64,000 bases of DNA. Source: Gigantopelta aegis. Taxonomy: Eukaryota > Mollusca > Gastropoda > Neomphalida > Peltospiridae. Shown in pieces: positions 1-11,261 of the stretch; positions within the stretch are counted from its first letter, which is position 1, and the number at the start of each line of letters is the position of its first letter. The stretch spans positions 65,217,485 to 65,281,484 of the forward strand of contig NC_054701.1 of the NCBI RefSeq assembly GCF_016097555.1, given 5' to 3'. The position numbers and the translations under genes were made by a program. The notes under the pieces are model-generated. The model was not told the DNA's origin and did not search any database. It saw nothing but the letters and a program-made list of their open reading frames with translations.

Positions 1-165
1 TCCCACAGACAGGGCAGTACATAGCACGGCCTTTTTATACCAGTCGTGGTGCACTGGCTGGAACGAGAAATAGCCCAATGGGCCCACCGACGGGGATCGA
101 TCCCAGAGCGACCGCACATCGAGCGAGAGCTTTACCACTGGGCTACATCCCGCCCCCTGTTCACA
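1..165 (-). mobile_element. SINE1 (tRNA-derived), head part, cut by window edge
   Basis: This is the reverse complement of the dominant SINE here. The tRNA-like head is at the right end, and the body with the CACGACTGGTAT and GGCCGTGGTATG blocks runs left. It is cut by the window start. It faces the next SINE1 head to head. Confidence 0.85.
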
Positions 166-194
166 ATAAGTTGAAGTACTCCAAATTGTCCAGA

Positions 195-520
195 GGGCGG
201 GACGTAGCTCAGTGGAACAACGCTCGCCTGATGCGCGATCGATCTAGAATCGATTCCAGCGGGTGGGCCCGTTGGGCTGTTTCTCTTTCCAGCCAGTAAT
301 CCACAACTGGTGTAACAAAGGCCGTGGTATGTACTATCCTGTCTGTGGGATGGTGCATATTAAAGATCCCTTGCTGCTAATCGAAAAGAGTAGTCCATGA
401 AGTGGCGACAGCGAGTTTCCTCTCTCAATATCTGTGTGGTCCTTAACCATATGTCCGACGCCATATAACCGTAAATAAAATGTGTTGAGTGGCGTCGTTA
501 AATAAAACACTTCCTTCCAA
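195..520 (+). mobile_element. SINE1, tail type A, full length
   Basis: The tRNA-like head has an A box around GTAGCTCAGTGG and a B box around ATCGATTCC. The body follows, then tail A (GAAGTGGCGACAGCG, then CCATATAACCGTAAATAAAA), ending in GTCGTTAAATAAAACA with a TTCC repeat. About 325 bp. It is a Pol III-type non-autonomous retroposon that would depend on a LINE. Confidence 0.9.
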
Positions 521-585
521 ATTGTCAAAAATTCTGACACTTACAAAAAACCCAATATCATCAAAATATTTACACATCAAGGGCA

Positions 586-640
586 GATCCAGGAAATATT
601 TTAGGGAGGGGACCAGGGGCAAAATATCACATGGATTAAC
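586..640 (+). mobile_element. Left-end fragment of a G/C-core foldback MITE
   Basis: The end AAGGGCAGATCCAGGAAAT followed by a G-rich stretch matches the left ends of the elements at 7939 and 47618. No right end is visible, so this is a truncated copy. Confidence 0.4.
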
Positions 641-723
641 TCCTAAAATAAATGTTTGGCATTCGTGAAATGAAATTGTAAAGAAATTGTTTTGAAATAG
701 TTTAGGTTCAGCTGGTCCTCCTG

Positions 724-840
724 TGGCCTAATTCACAAAGCTCTCTTAGGCTTTGTTAGACAACAAAGCATCTTCTTTGCATTTATTTTAGCACTGGACT
801 GCGAGATCGCAAAGTTACGAGAGTTTAGTGAATTAGGCCC
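724..840. mobile_element. Foldback MITE with GGCCTAATTCAC ends
   Basis: The left end GGCCTAATTCACAAAGCTCT is mirrored by GTGAATTAGGCC at the right end, with partial pairing of the inner arms. No ORF. It directly abuts the next palindromic element. Confidence 0.55.
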
Positions 841-955
841 CTGGCTCCATATTCATAAACATACTTAAGTCAATGTATGATAATTATCTATGTACTTTAA
901 GTATGTATTTAGGTATCATACATTGACTTAAGTACGTTTATGAATACGGAGCCTG
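841..955. mobile_element. Near-perfect palindromic MITE
   Basis: Two arms of about 45-50 bp (GGCTCCATATTCATAAAC on the left, GTTTATGAATACGGAGCC on the right, sharing TTAAGTCAATGTATGATA) flank a short loop. This is a small DNA-transposon derivative. The superfamily is unclear because the target duplication is not clear. Confidence 0.65.
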
Positions 956-1130
956 ATCTCTTTCCTTGGACATACCAAACTGTCATGTGAAGTCACTGTC
1001 TTAAACATGATGGTACCACGCCACCATTCAACATGTTGTTACTTTGTGTAGCAGAACTTTATCATAGTCTGGTTTAGAAAATAGGTCTTCATTTAAAACA
1101 TTAAATTGAATTAAATTACAGAAATGCCCT

Positions 1131-1467
1131 CATAGGCGTACGGGCTCCCATTTTTGTAGGGGCAGGATGGCCTTTGCCCGAATTAAACGAAAATGCCAGA
1201 ATCTGGATAACAACATATACTCGTTATTAGCATTACTACGAAACAGCTATACAGGCTTGCAAACGAATCACTACGCATTTTTACGTGGATTACAACTAAT
1301 TGTGTTGGTAGAATTCTGGAAATACCTGGTACAAGGTCTCAGGTTAGCACATTTTGCCGGAATATCTTATCACTTTTTCCCCAATTTGAGGTTTTGCTCC
1401 AGCACTAGGGGGCAGTTGTACCCCCCCCCCCCCCCCTCCCCCCGCCCCTCTGTCTCGTACGCTTATG
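1131..1467. mobile_element. G/C-core foldback MITE with 8-bp target duplication
   Basis: Ends CATAGGCGTACG and CGTACGCTTATG are imperfect inverted repeats. The flanks are the exact 8-bp repeat AATGCCCT (1123-1130 and 1468-1475). There is a long C run near the right end. The 8-bp duplication suggests hAT, but no transposase is present. Open frames across it are non-coding. Confidence 0.7.
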
Positions 1468-1654
1468 AATGCCCTTTTCAAACATTTCTTTGATGAATGC
1501 AAGCTGGGCTTTGTAGCATTTAAATAATCCAGTGGATGAAAACTGTTTGTAATTTTTATTACTAAACGATAACAACTGTGCAGTTGGTATGCTGCCACTT
1601 TATAATAACAAAGATGGATGGATAGCTCCAACTTTTTGTGGTCAACTTTACATA

Positions 1655-1995
1655 GTCAACCATGAAGGATCTTAACATATGTTATAATAATGCATACCGA
1701 TGGATGATCGGACAACGACGATCATACAGTGCCAGCAAGATGTTTGTCAGTCATCGAGTAAAAAGCGTTTTGCGCTTTACTTCGCTCAACAGCATATTCG
1801 CTGAAGGGCAGAATCGAAACAACCTCAAGCACCTACTTGCCCACCTGCGGTGTACAACTGTGTACGTCAAATCTGTATGTGTAAATCGCTGGCACAAGCT
1901 ACTGTATATTATGTAATCAGTTTTGTATGTGATGTTTAAATATGTTCTGTGGATCACTGATCTAAAATAAAAATCTATTATTATTATTATAGTGG
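1655..1995 (+). mobile_element. 3' end of a CR1/L2-like LINE
   Basis: The translation matches the C-terminal part of a non-LTR reverse transcriptase (KDLNICYNNAYRWMIG then QRRSYSASKMF). It is closely related to the copies in the introns of TRIM B and C at 41.75 and 60.52 kb, but frameshifted after about residue 35. It ends in an (ATT)n tail, as LINEs of this kind do. It is 5' truncated. Confidence 0.75.
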
Positions 1996-2194
1996 TTACC
2001 CAGTGACTGGACGTCTTAAAATAGCAATCTGATTGTTTCAGTGTTGTAATATTTTTTCTACAGAATGTATTCTGATAAAGAAATTGAATTGAAATGCATG
2101 CAAATGTGAATGGTGGTATGCAATCTTTACAGATATTAGCACAACCACAAACACTCCTGGTGGAAATTCCACAAAACATTCACTTTACGATCAC

Positions 2195-2525
2195 GATATG
2201 TTTATTTGTATGTCTGCTTTGTTAACGACACCACTAGAACACATTGATTAATTAATCATCAGCTATTGAATGTAAAACATTTTGTAATTCTGACACGTAG
2301 TCATCAGTGGAAACACGCTACATGTTTTTCCTAATGCAGCAAGGGATCTTTTATGTGCACCTTCCCACAGACAGGAAAGCACATACCACGGCCTTTGACC
2401 AGCTGTGCTGCACTGGTTGGAACGGGAAAACTCCAATCAGTTGAGTGAATCCACCGAGGTAGTTTGATCCGGTCACGCAAGCACATTAAGCACGCACTCA
2501 ACCGACTGAGCTATCCTTCTCCCCC
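2195..2525 (-). mobile_element. SINE1, tail type B, diverged
   Basis: Minus-strand copy. Tail B (TTAACGACACCACTAGAACA, ATCAGCTATTGAATGT) is on the left. The tRNA-like head on the right is the AACCGACTGAGCTA variant also seen at 17.88-18.05 kb. Confidence 0.8.
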
Positions 2526-2526
2526 C

Positions 2527-2600
2527 GCCATCATACATACACACACACACAAAGTGTGGTCCCCCCAAAAAAAAATCCTGGCTACGCCAGTGCTGCTGAT
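2527..2600 (-). mobile_element. One-ended G/C-core MITE remnant
   Basis: The segment ends with AATCCTGGCTACGCCAGTG after a C run and A run, the reverse of the family's left end. The partner end is missing. Confidence 0.35.
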
Positions 2601-2726
2601 CATAAACGTACAGTTTAGTGAAATTAGTTGCAGGTGAAAAAAAAAAAAAAAATTCTAAGCACGAAACTATAAGACTGAACCACAACAACCATACACTTTT
2701 TTTAAAAGGACTGTACATCTTTAAGG

Positions 2727-3051
2727 TTCCGTAGCCCAGTGGTAAAGCGCTCGCTTTATGCGCGGTCGGTTTGGGATCGATCCCAGTCAGTGGGCCCATA
2801 GGGCTATTTCTCGCTCCAGCCAGTGCACCACGACTGGTACATCAAAGGCCGTGGTATGTGCTATCCTGTCTATGGAATAGTGCATATAAAAAACACTTGC
2901 TGCTAATCGAAAAGAGTAGCCCATGAAGTGGCGACAGCGGGTTTCCTCACTCAATATCTGTGTGGTCCTAAACCATATGTCCGACGCCATATAACCGTAA
3001 ATAAAATGTGTTGAGTGCGTCGTTAAATAAAACATTTCCTTCCTTCCTTCT
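2727..3051 (+). mobile_element. SINE1, tail type A, full length
   Basis: The tRNA-like head GTAGCCCAGTGGTAAAGCGC, the body and complete tail A end in AAATAAAACATTTCC and a short TTCC array. Confidence 0.9.
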
Positions 3052-3423
3052 TTAAGGTTCCTGCCATCATTTAAAAATCTGTCGGAATGCTTGGTGACAC
3101 GGTGTTCTCGTTAGATCGCCTCGCAATCCCGGTTTAAGCCTACACGGTTAGAAAAATGGCCTAGTTTCTTTAATGAGGAAGAATCAATATTGATCATCCG
3201 CTGTTGCAAATATAGCCACTGCGGCTTACTCCTACACACGCACGCACACACCGAACATCGTGGCGATTAAAACGGATTGTTTTCAAACTGGGCGTGGCAC
3301 TGACGTTCATTTGCTGTGCTTTCCCCAGCAATTTTAAAGCCGTACGTAATTCCGGCAAACATAAAATGATTCAAGACAATGTTCTTACTATGCTGCCATT
3401 GTGAAATATTAGTTAAAATGTTT
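3052..3423. other. No recognised feature
   Basis: About 370 bp of unique-looking, AT-leaning DNA with a short (AC) tract near 3236. No coding signal or repeat was recognised. Confidence 0.5.
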
Positions 3424-4240
3424 CTTTTTGTTTAACGACATCACTAGAGTACATTGATTTATTAATCAGCGGCTGGTATTAGATGTCAAACATTTGGTCA
3501 TTCTGACATATAGTCTTAGAGAGGAAAGCCGCTACATTGTTTTCATTAGTAACAAGGAAGGAAGGAAGGAAATGTTTTATTTAACGACGCACTCAACACA
3601 TTTTATTTACGGTTATATACGGTTATACGTCGGATATATGGTTAAGGACCACAAAGATATTGAGAGAGGAAACCCGCTGTCGCCACTTCATGGGCTACTC
3701 TTTTTGATTAGCAGCAAGGGATCTTTTATATGCACCTTCGCACAGACAGGGTAGTACATACCACGGCCTTTGTTACACGAGTTGTGGAGCACTGGCTGGA
3801 ACGAGAAATAGCCCAATGGGCCCACTGACGGGAATCGATCCTAGATCGATCGCGCATCAGGCGAGCCCTGTACCGCTGAGCTACATCCCGTCCCCTAGTA
3901 ACAAGGGATCTTTTGCATGCGTCATCCCACAGCAGTCTCTACGCTAACTGTTCCACCTAGGAGCCAGATGGCGACTACTTGTAGTGTTATATAGATAGTA
4001 TGAAATGTTTCAGTCGCCAAATGAAACACAAAATGGTCGCATATGCAACCAAATCGGTCGCAGTGTAGAGGACAGGCGTGACAGACATAATAGCACATAC
4101 CACGGGCCTTTGATATACAAATCTCGGTGCTCTGTCTGGAATGAGAATTGAGAAATAGCTCAATGGGCCCACCGACGGGGATCGAGTCATTGTACAACAT
4201 AGTTCGGGATCTTGCTCAGGCGATAAAGCGCACGTAGGAT
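3424..4240 (-). mobile_element. SINE1 tail B copy, interrupted by another SINE and a small insert
   Basis: An old minus-strand SINE1 (tail B at 3424-3557, head near 4190-4240) is split twice. First, a younger SINE1 sits at 3558-3895. Second, about 150 bp of unrelated sequence lies at about 3935-4090, with weakly mirrored ends (TCTCTACGCT and AGTGTAGAGG) that may be a MITE. Confidence 0.8.
3558..3895 (-). mobile_element. SINE1 tail A, nested, with 11-bp target duplication
   Basis: A full-length minus-strand SINE1 with tail A is flanked by the exact duplication TAGTAACAAGG (3547-3557 and 3896-3906), which is itself part of the older SINE. The TTCC repeat (GGAA on this strand) lies at the 3' end, as expected for target-primed insertion. 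Confidence 0.92.
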
Positions 4241-4265
4241 CAGACGCCTTCTGTGGACCCATTCT

Positions 4266-4407
4266 CAGGCCCGTAACCAATGAGGGGTGGGTGGGGGGGG
4301 TGGGTGGGTGGGGGTCGAACCACCCCTAAGTAACTTCGTGCCTTACCATAACCCTACCCCCCCCCCCCCCCACACACACACCTCTCAAAATCCTGGCTAC
4401 GGGCCTG
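4266..4407. mobile_element. G/C-core foldback MITE, 5-bp target duplication
   Basis: The terminal inverted repeats CAGGCCCGTA and TACGGGCCTG are perfect over 10 bp. The flanks are ATTCT (4261-4265 and 4408-4412). The 142-bp interior is a G-rich left half followed by a C run. Confidence 0.82.
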
Positions 4408-4434
4408 ATTCTCTAATTGTTTTGGGCTTTTTGT

Positions 4435-4655
4435 CCTAACCAGTGCCCAATGACTGGTATATCAAAGGGCCGGCAGTGGTAGGTGCTGTTCTGTTTGTTG
4501 AAAAATATAGGTAAAAGCATTAAGATCCCTTGGTGCTAATGCGACAACGTAGCGGGAGTTTTTTTAAATACTAAAGAATTATCAAACGTTTCACATTCAG
4601 TAGTAGATTATTAATAAATCGGTGTATAGTGGTGTTGTTAAAGAAAACTTTCTGA
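4435..4655 (+). mobile_element. SINE1 tail B, degraded and lacking the head
   Basis: Body and tail B blocks (CCAGTGCCCAATGACTGGTA, then ATTAATAAATCGGTGTATAG) are recognisable with many changes. This is an old copy. Confidence 0.65.
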
Positions 4656-4747
4656 CATGTATTTGCCTAATAGAGCCCTTTTAATGGCTAAAATTTCACA
4701 TTGTATAAAATATGTTTCTGTATGTTTTTATTACACTGGATTTTACA

Positions 4748-5055
<308 letters not shown>

Positions 5056-5955
5056 CATACAAATACAGTAATTTCACTCGTACGAAAATAATACTACTGA
5101 CTAATAGGATGGTCAAAACCAGATTGCATATACACACTGATATTCTAAATGAAAATGTCTTTAATATGTATTTCTAATCGTTAAAAAAGGGTCTGCTTGT
5201 TAAAATCTTAACACTGGCAGAAAACTCCGGAGTTTTTTTAAACACAGGATGTTAATAAAGGTTGTCTGATTTCCACATTTAAAATCTCCATCTCTAGTAT
5301 ATTTTTAAAACTTAAACATTTAAAATTTCGATCTGCCAGGTTTGTTTTCTTCTCACGACGCACCATTCTTGACTATGTTATGTGTAAATGCGTTGATCGC
5401 CATATCGACACTCGGGAGAGTGGCAGGAGGATAAATATTTTATGTTTTGAGTTGTACAAATGATTAAAAATGGCGACGAGACTTGAATGTTGTATTAAGA
5501 TAATGGGTGATCTCCGTTGATATCGACATCTAACTATTCACAATCTCTTTAAGGCACCGCTCACAATATTATTGTGAACATTTGCATGAGCATACAAAAC
5601 ATACTCTTCTTTTTTTGGCAACCCCCTCCTAAAAGTGTCTTTACACCCCACTGAAAAAAAAGGTACGCCCCCTTATTATGTTGACAAAAATAGCATATGA
5701 AAAACAAAATACGTAAAAAGATACCTTTTAAAAAATCCAAATTATCGTTGAATAAACATTTATTACATACCAATTAAATCTTACTATATAAATACAGTCC
5801 TGAATACAAAAATTAAATACACTTTTCCGTATTCAAGTCAACTGCCAAAAATATATAGAAAAATAATAATTACACAAAAACAATCCTTAATAAAAAAAAC
5901 TCTAAATTAATGTTGAATAAACCCATCATAAATGACTGTGCGATTTTGTGTGTGT
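5056..5955. other. AT-rich stretch without recognised genes
   Basis: No coding region, SINE or LINE was recognised. A C-rich patch near 5620-5675 containing GGTACGCCCCC may be a decayed G/C-core MITE. Confidence 0.4.
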
Positions 5956-5956
5956 G

Positions 5957-5960
<4 letters not shown>

Positions 5961-6029
<69 letters not shown>

Positions 6030-6050
6030 GGAGGGAGGGAGGGAGGGAGG

Positions 6051-6111
<61 letters not shown>
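5961..6111. repeat. (GA)n microsatellite with GGGA interruption
   Basis: About 150 bp of GA repeats with an internal GGGA block. Confidence 0.98.
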
Positions 6112-6115
<4 letters not shown>

Positions 6116-6990
6116 TGTCTTGTCTATACCATAACGATATTAAATCATATACTGAAAGCAAAATTTTATCTAATCCATAACGTAGGTAGAGTCATGTGCT
6201 TTTTTTCTTTATTACGCAACAATGACATAATGTATAAAAATACGTGTCTAGCATTACCGAACAAAGACGAACATGAGTCATGTTTTTCAATCGATATTGC
6301 CACCAGAACTAGGTCGACACAAAACATGCGAATTCAAACACTGATAATAAAAAAAACCCACAACCACCCATCACATTGTCCTTATGCGACTCCAAAACCG
6401 GTTCGAGAACCCGAAACCCGACCCCAACATCCAGTAAAGGTTGCACTTACCGCTGTCACCGACGACGATCACTTTGAATAAATGGTCCAAATGTTTGGAC
6501 ATCGTAACATAACTGACGTCGTGTTGTTGTCGCTATCCTCGTCTCGATTTCGTTATGTGACGCATGTCGACTGCATTATGTTGTGTGTGTGTGGATGTTT
6601 TTTTTTCCTCTATTTTTTTTTTAAAACTAGGATGTACTATTCCTATAGATCCAGAACGAGTTTTTGCGCAAGCCTTCACTGCTGACTAGGCGACGATGAA
6701 GGGAAAGCTAGTTCCAAGTACACAGGGAAGATGAACCGAACACCTTTACGACTTACTCATCCACGGCGCCCGAACTGGCAACCTATAACCTCGAGCTATT
6801 TCGCGTAGTCTTGGTTAAATTTGCATTTCTCAGGGATATGTTATGTATGTAGCTGGGAGATGCGAAATGTAGATCATCAAAATCACGATGATAATGTCAG
6901 GCTACGTATCAACACCTGTTAAATTTTATACACTGAATTATTATAGTGTGTGACTGAGCATGTGTAGGCATGCGTTTAATGTATGTTTGA
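6112..6990. other. No recognised feature
   Basis: About 880 bp with short open frames that show no family resemblance, and no repeat ends that I recognise. Confidence 0.45.
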
Positions 6991-6995
6991 TGTCA

Positions 6996-7355
6996 AAAGT
7001 GTGTGTGTGTGTGCGCGTGTGTGCGTGCGTGCGTGCGTGTGTGTATTTATAAACAAGGCTTATTTTTAAAACAAATAAAATACATACTAATTATCTGTGT
7101 CTGTGCGTGTTTGTGTGTGCGCGTGCATGTGCGTGCGTGCGTGAATATGTATTTATAAAACAACCAAGGCTTATTTGTAACACAAATAAAATACATACTA
7201 AGTTACTCTGTGTGTGTGCGTCTGTGCGTGTGTGTATCTGTGTGTCTGTGTGTGTATGTGCGTGCGTGCTTGCGTGCGTGTGTGTGCTTGCGTGCGTGAG
7301 TGTGTATTTATAAAACAACCAAGGCTTATTTTTAAAACAAATAAAATACATACTA
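6996..7355. repeat. Three-copy repeat: TG tract plus conserved 50-bp block
   Basis: Three tandem units each combine a variable TG/GCGTG tract with a conserved AT-rich block (ATTTATAAA, then AAGGCTTATTT, then AAATAAAATACATACTAA). The blocks start near 7045, 7150 and 7307. Confidence 0.85.
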
Positions 7356-7359
7356 ACTG

Positions 7360-7620
7360 TAAATGATGACGTCAAACGATTTACTTCGGTGCAATAAAAA
7401 TCAATCTAATGGCAACTATTTATTATATTTTAGACTAATTAACTGTATTTAAAAATTTTAAATACGTTAGATGTCATAGATAAATATGGAAACAGCGGAA
7501 AATTATCCAATAACAAAACAAACAAACAATAAAGTCAGAAAATAATATGCATTATCTATTATAGTAAACACGTGTTACAAATGGTCAAAAAAACTCAACA
7601 ATAAAACTTTTGTGTCTCCG
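7360..7620. other. No recognised feature
   Basis: AT-rich sequence without a recognised gene or repeat. Confidence 0.4.
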
Positions 7621-7624
7621 TCTG

Positions 7625-7750
7625 GTCTGTACATTTACATTGTTATTATCCCCTAATTGTTGTTTTTGTTGTTATTGACGTTATATCATTTTTATTCCTG
7701 TGACACCATATTGTTTGGTATTGGGCAATAAACTAAATTGATTTGAAACT
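7625..7750 (+). mobile_element. Probable LINE 3' UTR end
   Basis: The segment ends GGGCAATAAACTAAATTGATTTGA, the kind of AATAAA-plus-TTGA ending common to CR1/L2-like LINE 3' ends. This rests on general appearance only. Confidence 0.4.
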
Positions 7751-7774
7751 GAATATGGAAAACATGTTATCATA

Positions 7775-8165
7775 ATGCTTGGAACTTCTACGAAAAACTA
7801 CGATTGACACCAAGACGCAAAGTGTTCAGTTTAAACTTCTACAACGTATATTAACTACGAATACTTACTTGAATAAAACTGATATATACAATTTAATAAT
7901 CAGTATGCAAAACTTTCTGTTTTAAGGAAGCGGAATCCAGTGGCGGATCGAGGGGGTGGGTGCAGAAGCACGGTCACCCCCTAAATTTTGCGACAGTTGT
8001 ATTTTTTTTTTTTTTTTTTTTTTTCCATTCGGGAACGTTTGTTATTGACACCCCCACCTCCACCCCATCACCCACCCCCAAATGAATTTTCTGGATCCGC
8101 ATCAGGAATCATTAGAACATGTATTATTCACCTGTTATGAAACCAAGCAATTTTGAGTAAATTTA
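7775..8165 (+). mobile_element. C-terminal fragment of a LINE, interrupted by a MITE
   Basis: Left of the insertion the translation reads FQFKLLQRILTTNTYLNK. Removing the 167-bp insertion (7939-8105) and one GAATC copy gives the contiguous reading FKEAESLEHVLFTCYETKQF, typical of the zinc-knuckle-like C-terminus of several LINE clades. There is an in-frame stop soon after. Confidence 0.7.
7939..8105. mobile_element. G/C-core foldback MITE inserted in a LINE
   Basis: The left end CAGTGGCGGATC and right end GATCCGCATCAG are imperfect inverted repeats. The flanks are GAATC (7934-7938 and 8106-8110). A G-rich left arm and C-rich right arm surround a poly-T core. Confidence 0.75.
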
Positions 8166-8305
8166 AAAAACTTGGTTTGAGATCAAAGCAAGTAGTGCCG
8201 TAAACTTCGGTAGTTGTGTTATATTAATTGGAGATCCACATTTAAGTCTTTTACAGTCCTCGGTGGTGTAGTGGTTAACCCATCGGACATACGGCTGGTA
8301 GGTAC

Positions 8306-8505
8306 CACTGGCGTATATTGGGTGAGGGTGACAACCCATATTGGGGGTGGGGGTGGGGGTGGGGTGGCAACCCACACTATGTATGTATGTATGTATGATT
8401 TTATAAAATTTAATACAGTAAAAACAACAAAACAAAGGTTTGATTGGGGGCATGGACCAACTCCCCCCCCCCCCCCCCCCCCCACACACACACACTACGC
8501 CACTG
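8306..8505. mobile_element. G/C-core foldback MITE with 8-bp target duplication
   Basis: Ends CACTGGCGTA and TACGCCACTG match at 9 of 10 paired positions. The flanks are GTAGGTAC (8298-8305 and 8506-8513), part of the SINE3 B-box region. The core is G-rich, then an AT-rich middle, then a C run. Confidence 0.78.
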
Positions 8506-8615
8506 GTAGGTACTGGGTTCGCCTCCCGGTACCGGCTCTAACCCTGGGCGTGTTTAACGACTCATTGGGCCACAACATCAGTTTCTCTCACTAACAACTA
8601 ACTACTAACCTACTG

Positions 8616-9053
8616 GTAGTACTAAACCAAATAACGTCAAAGTTCGAGGTGCACCGAAGTTTTGACAGAGAAGTGAACACCACAAGTCCTGTGATTGGTG
8701 ATAAATGTGAGTGTGTTGGTTGTAAATAGAAATAGTTTCATCTGGGCAAAAAATTGTGCAATTTAATTTCACGTAGTACCACTGTGTCAAGTAGCCTTGT
8801 GCTTGAAACATGTATGGGGTACCTGCAAAAAACAAAGTACTCGAATTTTGTGCGGAACTAGGGTAGTCATAGACGCTACCCGTTATCTTAGAAATGAGTA
8901 GCTTGACCGCCAATATTTTCTGATTCACTTTAAGGGCGAGGAGTGGTAGTATGTACATCCATGGCGTTTATGTCGATTGATATGCTGCAGGTAGGAGTTT
9001 TAGCCACATATGTTACTATTGTCGTCTATGGGATTTGATTTGGTAGTATACAT
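8616..9053. mobile_element. 438-bp insertion in SINE3 tail, unclassified MITE
   Basis: Flanked by CCTACTG at 8609-8615 and 9054-9060. Its ends GTAGTACTAAACCAAAT and TTTGATTTGGTAGTA are loosely mirrored. There is no convincing ORF. It may be a non-autonomous DNA transposon with a 7-8 bp duplication. Confidence 0.55.
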
Positions 9054-9150
9054 CCTACTGTACTGGGCAAACAGTCCAGATAGTTGAAGTGTGTGCCCAG
9101 AACAGTGTGCGTGAACCTTAATTGGATACAAGCTCGAAAATAACTATGAA

Positions 9151-9860
9151 TGCGCGAATGAATGGATGAATCATCTATTTTTAATAGTTAAAAGGTACAT
9201 TTACATTTTCAAATTTACAAATCATACTCTAAATGTTATTGATGTTCTACATATAATAAAGTATTTAAGAAATATTGAAAATATACATATTGTCAGGAAA
9301 AGAAGACCTGTAAATGGGATAACTTAGAACTTTAATCATTTGAAGACGGCTTCCCCTAGTTTTTAAACAAATTGTACTATTTCAAATAACATAAGTACAC
9401 TTTGGATATTCTTTCTCCTTCCTTCTTTATCATCCCCCACCTACACCCATTTTCTGCACCCCCCCCCCCCCCCCCCCCCCGGTCCTAAACTGTCTATGTT
9501 TTATTGATGTGTATATTATGTGTGTATATACATATACATATACATATATATATATCTATATATATACACACATGTGTGTGTGTATGTGTATGTATATGAA
9601 TGCATATATTTTTATTTTCATATATATTATTATCACAAAATAAATATTTAAAAAAACCCAACAATAACAACCACAAAAAAAAAGAAAAAAAGAAAAAAAG
9701 AAACTAAACAATGATCTCTTTGATTTATTACAGTGGGACTGGTCGACAGGCTAGGACTTGTCCGTACAGATTGTAGTAACAGATAGGTTTTATTTATAGC
9801 ATGTTTATTGCTTGCAATAAAATGATAAACGATTTTCAAAATGTCTATATATATTTTCCT
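9151..9860. other. AT-rich DNA with poly-C tract and TA-rich microsatellite
   Basis: A poly-C run near 9459-9480 and AT/GT microsatellite at 9510-9600. No genes were recognised. Confidence 0.5.
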
Positions 9861-9870
9861 GGTTTGTTGA

Positions 9871-10144
9871 TTCATTTGAACTTATTTTCGTGCTTATATC
9901 CAATTAAGGTTCAAGCACGTTGTCCTGGGCACACGCCTCGGCTATCTGTGCAGTCTTTCCAGGACAGTGGGTTAGTGGTTAGTGAGAGAGAAGAAGGTGT
10001 AGTGGCCTTACACGTACCGGTCCCTTACACGTACCCATTGAGCCCTTGAGAATTTGCTCTGGGTTGGAGCCGGTACCGGGCTGCGAACTCTGTACCTACC
10101 AGCCTGTAGTCCGATGGTTTAACCACTGCGCCACCATGGCCGGT
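9871..10144 (-). mobile_element. SINE3, full length, with 11-bp target duplication
   Basis: The head (GGCGCAGTGGTTAA on the minus strand) is at the right and the tail at the left. It is flanked by TGGTTTGTTGA (9860-9870) and TGGTTTATTGA (10145-10155), a target duplication with one mismatch. It serves as the reference for the other SINE3 copies. Confidence 0.88.
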
Positions 10145-10155
10145 TGGTTTATTGA

Positions 10156-10650
10156 GCGCAAACAATGATATATTTGACAGACACATTTCTTACAAATATA
10201 TTAGCCATCAGAAAATGGAATATTATACTGCATAATTAATACTAAACTATGTTGTATTTTACTTGTTTTTACACAATGGACTATTTTGGTTTTAAAACGC
10301 TAGCTTCGATTAGATTAACCTGTTACATTATTAATTATAATGTATAAATTTTGATACATACTATGCAAAAATGTAATTACATTAGACTTAATTATATAGT
10401 TTAAACATACCTTATTCAAGAAAACAAAGCTAGGTTACAAGTTTTTACCGCTCCAAGAGGTAGAAAAGATATATAGGGAGAGAAAAGAGACCGAGAAAAA
10501 TGAAATGAGAAATACTTTTGTAATTATATACATTAATTAAACATTTCTAGTAGTTAATGACTTGTTGAATGACCAGATTGATATTTATAAAACAGTTTAT
10601 TATCTAATTGGAGGTAAAGACAAGTGACCACCAAATACTGTTATATAAGT
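10156..10650. other. No recognised feature
   Basis: AT-rich intergenic DNA with no recognised repeat or ORF. Confidence 0.45.
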
Positions 10651-10654
10651 GTGC

Positions 10655-10657
10655 GTG

Positions 10658-10735
<78 letters not shown>

Positions 10736-11261
10736 CGTGTGTTTGTGACGTGCGTGTGTGTGACCTGTGTGTATGTGTTTGTGTGTGTGTGTGTGTTTGT
10801 GGCGTGTGTATGTTTGTGACGTGTATGTGTGTGACGTGTCCGTGTGTGTGACGTGTGTGTCTGTGTGATTATGTGTGGCGTGTTTGTGACGTGTGTGTGT
10901 GTGTGTGTGTGTGTGACGTGTTTGTATTTGTGTGACATGTGTGTGTGTGTTTGTGACGTGTGTCTGTATGTGTGTGTTTGTGATGTGTGTATGTGTATGT
11001 GACGTGTGTGTGTGTGTGTGTGTGTGTTTGTTACGTGTGTGTGTGACGTGTGTGTGTACGACGTGCGTGTGTGATGTGTGTGTGTTTGTGTGTGTGATGT
11101 ATGTGTGTGTGACGTTTGTTTGTGTGTGTGACGTGTGTGTGCGTGTTTGCCTGTGTTTGTGACGTGCGTGTTTGTGTTTGTGATATGTGTGTGACGTGTG
11201 CGTGTGTATGTGTGTGTATGTATGAGTGTGTATGTGTGTGTGTCTGTGTGTGTGTATGTAT

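Larger units (their letters stand above)
8257..9150 (+). mobile_element. SINE3 (second tRNA-derived family), split by two insertions
   Basis: Head CTCGGTGGTGTAGTGGTTAA, B-box region GGGTTCGCCTCCCGGTACC, then TCTCTCACTAACAACTAACT, and the tail GTGTGTGCCCAGAACAGTG with ACCTTAATTGGATA ending near 9150. It is interrupted at 8306-8505 and 8616-9053. The order of its parts is confirmed by the intact minus-strand copy at 9871-10144. Confidence 0.8.
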
